64,000 nucleotides of DNA. It comes from Conchocele bisecta (taxonomy: Eukaryota > Mollusca > Bivalvia > Lucinida > Thyasiridae). The notes beneath the pieces were generated by a model that searched no databases, was not told the DNA's origin, and saw nothing but the letters and a program-made list of their open reading frames with translations. The position numbers and the translations under genes are program-made. Every line of letters starts with the position of its first letter. The first letter of the stretch is position 1. The stretch covers positions 106,158,773 to 106,222,772 of the forward strand of contig CM055265.1 of NCBI GenBank assembly GCA_029237695.1, written 5' to 3'. This document shows, piece after piece, positions 55,202-64,000 of the stretch.

Positions 55202-55783
55202 TTAAACGCTTAATATGATTTGTACTGAAATAAATTCACATTCACAGATGAATAAAAATGCGACAACGAAAATTCTAAAACCGGTATTCGGCATATGTAG
55301 CGAAACGTGACCAAAACAATGTGTCAACAATAAGCACTGCATGCAAACTCGGAACAATATATGGCAGATATTCATTTTCACATAACCGGCTGTCAAATTT
55401 ATGACGGAAACTGAATTCCAAACCTCACACAGAGAAAACGATAAAAATACGCCAGTTGTGGTTACAATGTAGAACATGTTTGCTATTTCGCTATTCAAGC
55501 GAACATGTTTTGTGCTAGCCCTCTGAGTAAAACGTTTGACCAATCTGTGCCTATTTTGGTACATCTGATGTTCTACATGTACACTGGCCATATACGTCCT
55601 TTGTTTCAGCCAATGGTCCATTATTCTCTCGCCACTCACTGGCAATTCCCAGAAGGCGCGAAAGCAATGTTTATTACAATGGCCTGCATAGACGGCCAAG
55701 AGAAAATGCACAAGTTCACTTACAAACGCCATATCTTTATCATTTCTGAAACGAATTTCAATTACTTTGTTGTTGTATCTCAA
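55202..55783 (-). CDS. 193-codon open frame, uncertain gene
   Basis: This is the longest open reading stretch in the window that is not repeat translation. It starts MRYNNKVIEIRFRNDKDMAF, continues through WELPVSGERIMDHWLKQ and ends with hydrophobic stretches such as FVVAFLFICECEFISVQIIL. At least two segments could span a membrane. No family is recognised, cysteines and phenylalanines are unusually frequent, and the opposite strand is also open over part of it. This points either to a small intronless gene or to a non-coding region with few stops. No MITE overlaps it, which is rare here. Confidence 0.25.
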   Translation of the reverse strand: MRYNNKVIEIRFRNDKDMAFVSELVHFLLAVYAGHCNKHCFRAFWELPVSGERIMDHWLKQRTYMASVHVEHQMYQNRHRLVKRFTQRASTKHVRLNSEIANMFYIVTTTGVFLSFSLCEVWNSVSVINLTAGYVKMNICHILFRVCMQCLLLTHCFGHVSLHMPNTGFRIFVVAFLFICECEFISVQIILSV

Positions 55784-55933
55784 AAAAATACGATTGATTC
55801 AATTTACACATGCTCTTTTGTATAAATAGCATTCGTATTACCGTAATGTAGCGCCGTGTGACGTAACCCGGCGTACCTGAAGATGTGGCTGTGACTGGAT
55901 AACTGGGGCGTATGTTTTTTTGCGACCAGTGTC

Positions 55934-56179
55934 GACATGTCATGTGATTTGGTACTTAAGAACAAGTGCGCTTTTCATAAAAACTATTTCCAGTGAAAAC
56001 TATGATTTTTTCTATAAATGTTGTCGAAAGTTTGCACATGAGGAATTTTAATCCGCATTAGCTCTGAACATTTGTCAATTTTCCACGTCATTTAAGGAAA
56101 TATCATAAATAGTGTAAATATGTTTCATGAACAATCTTATAATATCTTCTTAGTTACAAAATCACATGGTTTATCTCAA
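55934..56179. mobile_element. GAGACACGCC MITE, degenerate copy 4
   Basis: GTCATGTGATTTGGTACTTA at the left and TTAGTTACAAAATCACATGG at the right, with arms AAAGTTTGCACATGAGGAAT. The outer GAGACACG words are lost. Confidence 0.65.
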
Positions 56180-56493
56180 TCCAGGTATGTGTGCCATCCT
56201 GGAACTGGAGTAAGCGTTTTTCAATCATGAACATGCAAGATAATCAGTGAATCAGTACATGGAATTCCATCAGAATGAAATAAATTGACGTGTACATGTA
56301 ATATGTGTCCATCTTGGAGTGGTTCCACCGTATCTATGGAGTCTATAATTCCCTAAAAATTGAGTAGTTGCATGACATACAGGAGTACAGCCGGTATAGT
56401 GTTTCTATGACACACTTCCAGTGCACTGGCACTTGCCGTCTTGGCGCAATAACTGAAAGCAATACGGATGTGCACCTGTGAAAGATTAGCAAT

Positions 56494-56626
56494 TTGATTT
56501 GCACTGGATTATTTCATTGTTTATTCAACACACATGCAACGTCTGATTCCATCAGAATTGTGGGTGTCATGTTGGAGCATGCGATGGGTAATTTAACGAT
56601 TCGGATTGATCCCCCCGAACGGAGAC
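56494..56626 (+). pseudogene. Possible coding stretch left of a MITE
   Basis: An open frame reads HATSDSIRIVGVMLEHAMGN and LTIRIDPPERR, then runs into the CAGTAGCC MITE at 56627. It may once have continued into the stretch at 56942. Simple removal of the MITE does not bring the two into one frame, so at least one more change is required. Confidence 0.2.
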
Positions 56627-56941
56627 CAGTAGCCGATTTCATCAAAATTGCAAAGTATACTTACATGTACCTAGCAAAGTATACTTTGAGGGAGTAATCA
56701 TTTATTTTTCCCGAAATGCATTATATCATACAGAACTAACCACTGCATATATTTGATGATTATAGGTATGCAGAATTATTATACTGAATGTATTACATTA
56801 TCACAGCCAAAATGGATGTGATAATGTAATAAATTCAGTATAATAAAAATTAATAAATTTATCATAAAATTGAAAATTTCTCCCTCAAAGTAATCTTTGC
56901 TAGGAAAGTATACTTTGCAATGTTGGTGAAATAGGCTACTG
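56627..56941. mobile_element. CAGTAGCC MITE, copy 7
   Basis: Complete, extended ends ACCAGTAGCC and GGCTACTGGT. An extra CATGTA at 56662-56669 is absent from copies at 6.3 and 57.7 kb. It separates two protein-like stretches. Confidence 0.9.
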
Positions 56942-57151
56942 GTTTGGCCTCGGGTACGTCTTCGGCATTCTTTTATGTGATGGTTTACATACCCCTTGTA
57001 TGAGTAATACGATTATTCCTAATACTTGGTGTGATATGGACCTGGCACCAGGTCAGGTTATTCTATTTCCAGGGCTGAATATACATTATACTTATTTCGA
57101 TGTAAATGGTCCGTTCCAAGTTTGGGATTTTCTCCCCAATGCAGCATGTTA
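56942..57151 (+). pseudogene. Probable 3'-terminal coding fragment right of a MITE
   Basis: Directly after the MITE a frame reads FGLGYVFGILLCDGLHTPC, MSNTIIPNTWCDMDLAPGQV and ILFPGLNIHYTYF, ending VWDFLPNAAC before TAA at 57149. Composition and spacing of W, G, P and D residues are those of a folded protein. I do not recognise the family. No AG acceptor lies between the MITE and the frame, so the insertion most likely cut an exon. A GAATGGCC foldback follows at 57224, as a sister copy does next to the YHGTS stretch at 27.9 kb. Whether the two belong to one gene is unknown. Confidence 0.4.
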
Positions 57152-57223
57152 AATGTACATGCGGATCGAACCCGTTGGCCCGGCTTTACATGACCTCAGC
57201 TCTTGATAGGCCTTTAAATACCA

Positions 57224-57561
57224 ATAATTCTAGCACAAAAATATTTACACAATTCCCTAACATTTGATTGGTCCGTAGCAAGTCTCCGTCCAAAATTTAT
57301 ATCCCAGTAAACTCCCACGCCGAACTACTTTCCGTAACCGTGAGGCGCAGTTAAAACAATTCTTAAGAAAACGGAAAATAAACAGATTTTCTTGATGAAT
57401 TTATTTCAAATTCTGGAATTATAAAGAATGAATGGCCTTTTTGTGGAATTTATCGGGGATATAAACTTGGAAAAGTCTTCCGGCCTTCGTCCAGTATTCC
57501 CGCGACTTTTCCAAGTTTATACCCCGATAAATTCCACAAAAAGGCCATTAATTCCTATAAT
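57224..57561. mobile_element. GAATGGCC foldback, copy 4, inverted
   Basis: It runs from AATTCTAGCACAAAAATATT to GGCCATTAATTCCTATAAT. Part of the hairpin arm is missing around TCTTCCGGCCTTCG. Confidence 0.85.
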
Positions 57562-57679
57562 ACATCAAATAAATGAAATCCATCAGAATTATAATATATT
57601 TGAGATGGTTTAGTACTCAAATGTGCCTGTGACTGGGGAAATTCGGCGTGACATTATGTACATGTAGTCACTCTAGCTC

Positions 57680-57981
57680 CAGTAGCCGATTTCACCAAAG
57701 TTGCTAAGCATACTTATCTAGCTAAGTATACTTTGCGGGAGTAATCATTTATTTTTTTCCCGAAATGCATTATTCAATATAGAACTAACGACTGAATATA
57801 TTTGATGATTAAAAGTATGCATACTTATTATACTGAATTAATTACATTATTACAGCCAAAATGGCTGTGATAATGTAATAATTCAGTATAATAAACATTA
57901 ATAAAACTATCCTTAAATTGAAAGTTTCTCCCTCAAAGTGTACATAATCATACTTTGCAATGTTGGTGAAATAAGCTACTG
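57680..57981. mobile_element. CAGTAGCC MITE, copy 8
   Basis: Ends CAGTAGCCGATTTCACCAAA and AGCTACTG. TATCTAGCTAAGTATAC at the left matches copy 2. Confidence 0.85.
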
Positions 57982-58022
57982 GTCTGCTACCATACGCATG
58001 TATCCTCATCCTCCGTATTAAC

Positions 58023-58284
58023 TAGTCCATTTATGACATAGGGGTGATTTGAATCTAAAGAATATGAAAATTACTTGCAAAAAAGTGCAGATCCTGATGA
58101 GACGGCTCGTTACGAGCCGGCTCATCTGGATCTGCACTTTTTGCAAGTAATTTTCAAATTTCTTATAAGAAAAACACCCCCTTTTCATAAATGGACGAAT
58201 CTGAAAATCGTTTTGTGACCATTGGATTGGTCGGAACATTAGCATATCACAGTCCATTCCAGTTCCTTAGGGTTGAAATGGTTA
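58023..58284. mobile_element. CCCTTTGAAC MITE, rearranged to two right arms
   Basis: The left side is an inverted copy of the right arm (CATTTATGACATAGGGGTG, GAAAATTACTTGCAAAAA), replacing the normal CCCTTTGAACCCGAAA end. The right end is GGGTTGAAATGGTTAA. A further end fragment, GTTGAAAGGGTTAA, lies at 58337-58351. Confidence 0.75.
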
Positions 58285-58369
58285 AGTAATCATCTGGATC
58301 TACACTATTTGCCAACAATACCACTTACAGGCCTGTGGTGTTGAAAGGGTTAAATATGTGACGGGTATT

Positions 58370-58475
58370 TTACTCAGTGAACGGCAAACAGTGCAAACAC
58401 TGATCGGATTACGCGGAAGCGGAGACTGATCTGTGTCTACACTGGTCGCAGATGCCATAAGCCCCGTTTCTCCAT
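58370..58475 (+). repeat. GATCAGCCTG repeat
   Basis: GAACGGCAAACAGTGCAAAC, a diverged core, GGAGACTGATCTGTGTCTAC and ACTGGTCGCAGATGCCATAA. Confidence 0.6.
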
Positions 58476-58639
58476 TCACATCCACACATACACGTGATAT
58501 CGGTTGACGCGTTGGGAGGAGCCCTGCGTGATTTAGCGGTGCTGACAACAAGACACCTTCGGATACTTATTCCAGTCTAAGAGACACCGAAATCGATCGG
58601 TGACGTTCTAGACCTATATATGGTTTCTACATGTAGCTT

Positions 58640-58735
58640 GTTGCGACCAGTGTAGATAAAAATCAGCCGATGCATTCGCACAGTCTGATCAGGATCTGCA
58701 CTGTTCATTATTCAGTCCGTGGAACACCCATATTT
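58640..58735 (+). repeat. GATCAGCCTG repeat
   Basis: TTGCGACCAGTGTAGATAAA, then CGATGCATTCGCACAGTCTG and ATCAGGATCTGCACTGTTCA. Confidence 0.75.
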
Positions 58736-58822
58736 CTTTAAAATGTATCAAACATCATAGTTCTTTATTAGGCTGAAGGACTAGTAATACATTCAGTAGG
58801 CCTCATTTCCCCAGTCACAGAC

Positions 58823-59073
58823 ATATGAGACACGCCATGCGATTTTATAAATTCGGGCATCTGCGTAATTTCATGAAATCCGTTTACATAATTTGCAATA
58901 TTTTTCAGAAATAAATTCAAAAGTTGAAAAAATACTCGAGTACATGCGCATGTACTCTGAAAGTTTTGACAACTTTTGACGCCATTTACGGAAAATATTG
59001 AAAATTTTGTAAACGTATTTCATGAAATGACGCAGATGTCCGAAGGTACAAAATCGTATGGCGTGTCTCATAT
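58823..59073. mobile_element. GAGACACGCC MITE, copy 5
   Basis: ATATGAGACACGCCATGCGA and complement. Both arms are intact. Confidence 0.85.
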
Positions 59074-59589
59074 ATATATGACTGCGCCTGTGAACCACAA
59101 ATGAACTTTACGTGTGTCCATGCAACCTGTATTTCTGATGACACGCAGGGTGACATATTTGTCAGCAACTTGAGCAATAGTAACCCTCATTTCCAAATGT
59201 CACGCAGGGCGACTTTCGTGTCGTTAACCTTCTTATTATTCGGACAAATTACGTGTCAGCAACCCACATTTTATGACTGACACCTAGGCAACTTGCGCAA
59301 TAGTCACATTGAGTCACATTTTCGTGATATGTATAATACCTCTTCCCGGTCGCAATATGGGTCTGGTCACGGTACTGGTCAGGCACCGAACGTCGGCTAA
59401 TTCACGAATCTCCGAGGAGGCGTGTTCCAGACGAGTTCTGAGACTCGCAGACTTTATTATATGATCGGTTTTTGTGAGTGGAATCGAGATGCGCGCATTA
59501 CGAGTAATAGCGGCTTAATTAAATAGCCTGCGGATGAATTTCCCCACTGTCGAGTCACATTATCACAGAATTGTTTTTTTCTGATATCG
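59074..59589. other. Interval with faint internal repeats
   Basis: Phrases such as GACACGCAGGGTGACATA(T), GTCACGCAGGGCGACTT and ACACCTAGGCAACTTGCGCA recur about 80 bp apart at 59140-59310. No exon is supported. Confidence 0.4.
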
Positions 59590-59662
59590 ATGGTCTAGTA
59601 ACATAAGGTCGTAAGTGCTATGCTTTAGCATAGCACTTACGACCTTATGTTACTAGACCATC
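59590..59662. mobile_element. 73-bp perfect palindrome
   Basis: GATGGTCTAGTAACATAAGG and complement, centred on CTATGCTTTAGCATAG. No second copy in the window. Confidence 0.85.
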
Positions 59663-59685
59663 AGTATGTGTAATGGTCTTTGTTA

Positions 59686-60042
59686 CGGAGCCCCGCAGGG
59701 GACGTAGAATTATTTTTTTTATTAATTCGTTCCCACGAAATAACAATTCGTTCCCTCCATTTAACAATTCCTTCTACGTGGAAACGAATTGTCATTTCGT
59801 GGGAACGAATTGTAACGAATTGTTAATTCGTGGGAACGAATTGTCATTTCGTGGAACGAATTGTTAATTGGAGGGAACGAATTTCTATATCGTGGGGACG
59901 AATTATTAATTCGAGGGAACGAATTGTTAATTCGTGGGAACGAATTGTTAATTCGAGGGAACGAATTGCTAAATTGAGAGAACGATATGTTATTTCATGG
60001 GCACGAATTAATAAAAAAAATTCATGTCCCCTGCGGGGCTCC
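59686..60042. mobile_element. TTCGTTCCC foldback, copy 4
   Basis: Ends CGGAGCCCCGCAGGGGACGT and GGGGCTCC. Only three right-facing units but about eleven left-facing ones, so this copy is strongly one-sided. Confidence 0.85.
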
Positions 60043-60116
60043 ATAATATGCTCATCATCATACGCCACTCTCATTAATCCATTTCAGTCTAAGGATACAA
60101 TAATTTGTATTGGAAA

Positions 60117-60245
60117 AATCTCATTCTTTTGTTTATTTCTCCATAAAGGTATATGTTGTTACCACTCATTTGAACCGTCTCGTCGAGACGGTTCAAATGA
60201 GTGGTAACAACATATACTTTCGAGATGAAATGAAGAAAATAGGAT
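60117..60245. mobile_element. GAACCGTC hairpin, solo copy
   Basis: The same stem, CACTCATTTGAACCGTCTC, as inside the composites, here with TATATGTTGTTACCACT, and not within a twin hairpin. It shows this hairpin exists as an independent element. Confidence 0.8.
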
Positions 60246-61035
60246 TCCCCCCCCTAAAAAGTTTCATACTACTATAAGTGTATCCCGTCTTTAATGGGTT
60301 AACGACATGGAGCGTTTGGGATTAGTTCCAATACAAACCTACAATGTATATGGCTGTATTTCCTGATATACTACAGCCTGATAACGAGTTATACTGCTTG
60401 GAAGAAGCATGATGAGTGTATCACTGAGTGAATTACGAACAGAGCAGAACCTGCTCAAACTGCGTAAGAGTCTGATCTGGTTCTGCGCTGATCGTATAAT
60501 ATTATGTCCTATTGCTATAGTTATACAATGACATACTACATGTATATGCAGTGTTTTCTTCAAAATGAAAATTCTCTCCTATGCAACTGATAAATGACGT
60601 CAATTTTAATACATGTATAGGGTTAACTGTATTGTATTGTATCGGAAAATCTATTTAATGGCGACGCGCTATCATTTTTTGATATACACCGCAAAAAACT
60701 AAATTACAATGCGGTTAACCTATTTCTAATGCACTCCTTTATTGTTCTTCAAACGTTATCGAGTCTAGTTGAAAATCGTACCAGATTGCAAAGCTGATTG
60801 AGCAGGTCATACCGGACGGATTACACAAATAATATTTTCTATGAAGAAAATAGTTCCAACACAATTACAAGATATTAGCAATTTTTACATGAATGTATAA
60901 ACGTTAGAATTGAAATTGCCTTATTTACTACTTTGCGCTTTTAATGCCACCCCAGTGCAATCTCTTACTAACACTATTTCAATGGCAGCTGCCTGTCAAA
61001 CTTCCCTGATGTTGATAAATATTGTGATAACTTTT
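60246..61035. other. Unassigned interval
   Basis: A GATCAGCCTG-repeat relic lies near 60440-60495. Otherwise AT-rich with nothing recognised. Confidence 0.4.
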
Positions 61036-61365
61036 CTAATCATTCGTGATATATACCATTTGAGATGCAAGACTACACAGGATACATAATTCTTTCTGTT
61101 TGTGTGAACGATCTATTACTGCCAAAACATATGAAACGTGATCAACGGTGAGATATTTGCAAATAAAAGTCGCCGTACGCTTCGGACCATGCATCATTCG
61201 GACCAGGTCACTAGAACGTTTCAGATGCAAGCCAGCTGTGTCTTTGGCAATACTACCAGAATACCACTTGGGACATTTTATGTGAGTTACCTCATGTTTT
61301 GGTCGGTTATTATGTGGCAGAGTAAACTGACCGACCTCAAACTCATTATTGGCGTAGGAATACAT
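61036..61365 (-). CDS. Low-confidence coding stretch, minus strand
   Basis: It reads MYSYANNEFEVGQFTLPHNN, then THIKCPKWYSGSIAKDTAG and TATFICKYLTVDHVSYVL, ending MVYITND before a stop at 61036. Residues are well mixed and charged, unlike translated repeats, and no MITE overlaps. A TGA lies shortly upstream in frame, so Met at 61365 would be the start unless an intron intervenes. No family is recognised. The opposite strand is also partly open. Confidence 0.25.
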   Translation of the reverse strand: MYSYANNEFEVGQFTLPHNNRPKHEVTHIKCPKWYSGSIAKDTAGLHLKRSSDLVRMMHGPKRTATFICKYLTVDHVSYVLAVIDRSHKQKELCILCSLASQMVYITND

Positions 61366-61472
61366 ATTGAAATAATTTGCGACCGTTCATCAACAATGAT
61401 ATACCTGTAATGTAGGACCATCCACCAATCAGATTGCGTGATATTTATGTATATAGAGTGCATTAGAAAGTA

Positions 61473-61574
61473 CAATGAAACCTCTCTAAACCGGACACCC
61501 TGGGAGGTCCCCAGTATAGTGGAACCTTTCTAAACCGGACACCCTGGGAGGTCCGGTTTAGAGATTTTCCACTG
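61473..61574. mobile_element. Pogo-like MITE with a duplicated end
   Basis: CAATGAAACCTCTCTAAACC, then a second AGTGGAACCTTTCTAAACC 45 bp on, and one inverted right end GATTTTCCACTG. Confidence 0.75.
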
Positions 61575-61782
61575 TATATCATGCACACGACCATTCGGGA
61601 ACATGCTTATATCTTTCGCAATCATGAACATGCATTATTATCCGTGATGAGTCACCATGTAACTCATCAAAATAAGATCACAAATATTCGTGGTGCCCGG
61701 TTTAGAGAGGTTGCTTATATATTAATATGTAGAAACTGACATATCAGTAAATATGAGACATGCGAGATGGTATTTTATTATA

Positions 61783-61985
61783 TACGTACTTTCGTTTCTC
61801 ATTGAAACACAATGCAACCCAAGACTTCAATATTTGTCCATGTTGCCGTCTCGTGAGGTCATATTGGTCAGTGCCGGAACTACGCTTCATCTCGCAAGAT
61901 AGTTCCTTCTAAATCACAACTAATTCGTTTATTTTATTTATGTTTTGTATAGTTTTTAAAGACGTACGTAATAATACGTACTGAC
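61783..61985 (+). repeat. CCGCGCAACG repeat, partial copy 3
   Basis: The left part only: TACGTACTTTCGTTTCTCAT, TCTCGTGAGGTCATATTGGT, TCGTTTATTTTATTTATG. The hairpin end is missing. Confidence 0.65.
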
Positions 61986-62031
61986 TGACACCATAATACC
62001 GTATAAGAGTTGACCTGCTAAGAATATTCGG

Positions 62032-62300
62032 GTTACAACGAATTGAAAGGTGACGTTCTATTGGAAGAACGACGTTATATGACGTTACCGAACGACGTCA
62101 GTATGATTACGTAACGTAAACAAGTCCGCATTATTTTCAACGAAAACTGTTTTATATTTGATCATCGGCTAGCATAAAACGTTACCTGATAAATAGAATA
62201 CTAGTCTAGTGTCTTTCGATATCACGATAACTAGGCTCGGCTCGGAAACGGCTTAGAATTGCCTGATAATCTTGATATCAACATACACTAGCCTGGTATA
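62032..62300 (-). mobile_element. GTTTATCAGG repeat, copy 4, inverted
   Basis: It contains AAAACGTTACCTGATAAATA and GACGTTACCGAACGACGTCA, ending CACTAGCCTGGTATA. Confidence 0.75.
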
Positions 62301-62411
62301 TTCTCACTGACAGCATGCGTACATGGATGTTATTGATCGGCTGTCATAACTTTAGAAACAGGTCCTTTAGACAGTAGCCAATTGTAGTCGGTAAGTCGAT
62401 TTGTAAGTCAG

Positions 62412-62548
62412 TTACTGCCCTAACTGAGGTGTTCATGTGTTTAAACAACCTACATGTGCCCATGAAACACCTCGCCCCTTCACGGCTCGGTGTTTTATGG
62501 GCACATGTAGGTTGTTCAAACACATGAACACCTAAGTTAGGGCAGTAA
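62412..62548. mobile_element. 137-bp near-perfect palindrome
   Basis: TTACTGCCCTAACTGAGGTG and complement. The centre is CCTCGCCCCTTCACGGCTCG. No second copy in the window. Confidence 0.85.
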
Positions 62549-62773
62549 TTATTACTTAAAGGTACATGCCCACGCAGTAGGCACAACATGTTCTTTATAG
62601 GAATTAAATAAGTGTATAATTATGTCACTATTCCACTAGTTCTAAAAATTACGAGTGCCCGCTATAAAAATATAATCATTTATTAATGATCAATTTACTG
62701 TTAGCGACGCGCGGCGGTAACAGTCTATTTTGATAATGTGCGGGGACGACGACGTTCACATCACGGCTTGCGG

Positions 62774-62785
62774 TGCGCATGCGCA
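62774..62785. promoter_or_regulatory. NRF1-like palindrome TGCGCATGCGCA
   Basis: It lies 51 bp before the ATG of the gene fragment inside the variant MITE. It could be a captured promoter element. Confidence 0.25.
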
Positions 62786-62836
62786 GTATACTACGCGCGC
62801 CAGTAGGCTTCCCAATATGTAAACAAGAATATCAAC

Positions 62837-63069
62837 ATGTCGAAACGTCCAGGACGGATTGTATGAAACAGCGTCGGCCAAAAGAAAGGCGAAATGTCTG
62901 AGGGACAGGCAGTACAGAGAGAGAGTGGTTAATATTGGCGACCAGATCACCAAAATGGAAAGAGTTACGTGGAGATTTAGATTTGGACTCGAATAGAGAT
63001 TTTTCTTCTCAACTTCCGATACTTCATTGCGCATGTCAAAGATGTGATATGATTGACCGTGTCACGTGA
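62837..63069 (+). pseudogene. Gene fragment captured inside a MITE, frameshifted
   Basis: ATG at 62837 gives MSKRPGRIV and a stop. One frame over (from about 62859) reads YETASAKRKAKCLRDRQ and YRERVVNIGDQIT. A third frame (from 62944) reads KWKELRGDLDLDSNRDFSSQ and LPILHCACQRCDM to TGA at 63067. Read in turn, the three pieces form a basic N-terminal region, a short charged helix and a W-K-x-L-x2-x-L-x-L-x-SNRDF motif. I associate that layout with uncharacterised DNA-binding-like proteins of invertebrates. That is inference. Two frameshifts make it non-functional as read. Its position between matched MITE ends suggests capture. Confidence 0.4.
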
Positions 63070-63267
63070 CGCGTATTGGTAAAAATAGCACGAGGTCGGA
63101 AAATACCCTTTCTGGTCGCGGCATATAAAATGCGATTTAACACCAATTAACACGCGCCGTAATTAAAAATAACTCGTTAGTGGGTAGACATATGGCTCAT
63201 ATAAGGCATGACAGAAAATGAAAAGTTGTAGTCCAGTGTAACCTGCTGCGTGGGCATGTACCTTTAA

Positions 63268-63464
63268 ACCCTTTCTTGCTTAAATTTAAATTAAGTTAAT
63301 TTGTGGATTCATTGTCCTTGTTGTTTTGCATATACAGCGTAATATATTGGTAGAAACATTATAACAAATATTGTTACTGCATGTTTTGTCATGTCGCTTA
63401 ATTTAACAAACGTTCATACGCTGTGCTAAATTATCACCTGCTTGGTAATTATAGGAGTGTCTAA
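63268..63464. other. Short spacer starting with a CCCTTT end
   Basis: AAACCCTTTCTTGC directly follows the TTAA of the preceding element and may be the remnant of another TTAA-type MITE. The rest is featureless. Confidence 0.35.
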
Positions 63465-63763
63465 TATAGAATAGTAGGTTAGTGCCGTGAATGGGAAAAA
63501 TATCTGGAAAGGCTTAGGAAATGGGATGGGTGAGGCTCTGCCGAGCTCATCCCGTTTCCGTGCCGCGCCAGATATGTTTTCCCATTCACGGCACCAACCT
63601 ACTATTTTATTTATCCCGCCGACACCTACAAATGGCTTTAAAATGCAAAAATAATAATACCGCACACATTCATACGCAGTGATTAGGTCGTATTGACAGG
63701 ATATCAAAAATGTTTCACGTCACCGTGTTTCACGGCACATACGCACTGTGTTGACGGGATAAA
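63465..63763 (+). mobile_element. GTGCCGTG twin hairpin, last copy
   Basis: Both hairpins are complete, with several stem changes (GGAAATGGGATGGGTGAGGC). Confidence 0.85.
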
Positions 63764-64000
63764 TTAATTTATGTCGATAGTGTACAGGGAAGTGTAGCCT
63801 ACATATACTTCATTGCAGGTGCACTTAATTTCGTTACGCACGGAGCACAGCGCATCTAATTGAGCAAATATATTATGTAATGGTATGTGTCCGTCTGCAT
63901 TCCACGACATGGCATTAATGCCTAAATGCTACCTACTTGGAGGACAGTCTGACCAGCTAAACGACAATAGTAACACAAGCCGGCCCTCGCATTGTTCCCA

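Larger units (their letters stand above)
62556..63267. mobile_element. GTACATGCCC MITE variant with foreign interior
   Basis: TTAA flanks both ends. AGGTACATGCCCACGCAGTA at the left and CTGCTGCGTGGGCATGTACC at the right share the rare CGCAG variant, so they belong to one unit. The first 180 bp follow the family. From about 62740 to 63170 the sequence is unrelated and includes a decayed gene fragment. Confidence 0.75.

Noticed and set aside
59101..59277. 58-codon frame with a hydrophobic C-terminal part
   Set aside because: It overlaps faint direct repeats and has no initiator context, splice site or similarity I can name.

Overview
The window reads as nuclear DNA of an invertebrate animal, most likely a bivalve mollusc. 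It is AT-rich and gene-poor, and no complete protein gene, rRNA gene or ordinary tRNA gene is visible. Three things point to a bivalve. First, there are arrays of 150-185-bp units ending in GACG, CCCG or GCCGAC microsatellites, the layout of bivalve pearl-type repeats. Second, a dispersed repeat carries the core GATCAGCCTGCGCATCCG, which I associate from memory with clams. Third, there are tRNA-derived SINE pieces. This is inference; no database was searched.

Most of the window is short non-autonomous transposable elements, nearly all inverted repeats or hairpins. I name each family by a motif. They are the pogo-like MITE (CAGTGGAACC, TA target), TTCGTTCCC foldback, GTGCCGTG twin hairpin, GAACCGTC hairpin, CAGTAGCC MITE, GGGCCCG MITE, GTACATGCCC MITE (TTAA), CCCTTTGAAC and CCCTTACAG MITEs (TTAA, piggyBac-like), GAATGGCC foldback, GAGACACGCC MITE, the 100-bp palindrome, GATCAGCCTG repeat, GTTTATCAGG repeat, GATCACGTGG foldback, GGACACTCGCC element, TTTCACGAAAG foldback, GTTCGTCGGC foldback, AATTAATGCTAGC foldback and CCGCGCAACG repeat.

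Layout: 0-1 kb is a 31-bp array grown from a transposon end. 1-10 kb is packed MITEs around one broken exon (5.9-6.2 kb). 10.9-13.7 kb is a cluster of twin hairpins. 14-24 kb is mixed foldbacks and SINE pieces. 24.1-25.5 kb is a 162-bp satellite. 27.9-28.2 kb is a candidate coding exon. 29-35 kb is sparser, with two pearl-like arrays. 35-46 kb is nested MITEs, including a G+C-rich element inserted into another element. 46-54 kb is MITEs. 54.6-57.2 kb holds long palindromes and two candidate coding stretches. 58-64 kb is MITEs, one carrying a decayed gene fragment.

The strongest general observation is a large excess of the octamer TACATGTA, about 60 by hand count. At five places, comparison between copies of a repeat shows it arose by a 6-bp insertion at a TA. 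That looks like the excision scar of a TA-targeting transposon with CA...TG ends, which is the end structure of two families present here. The candidate exons show no clear operon-like or multi-exon relation to one another, and I assign none a function.
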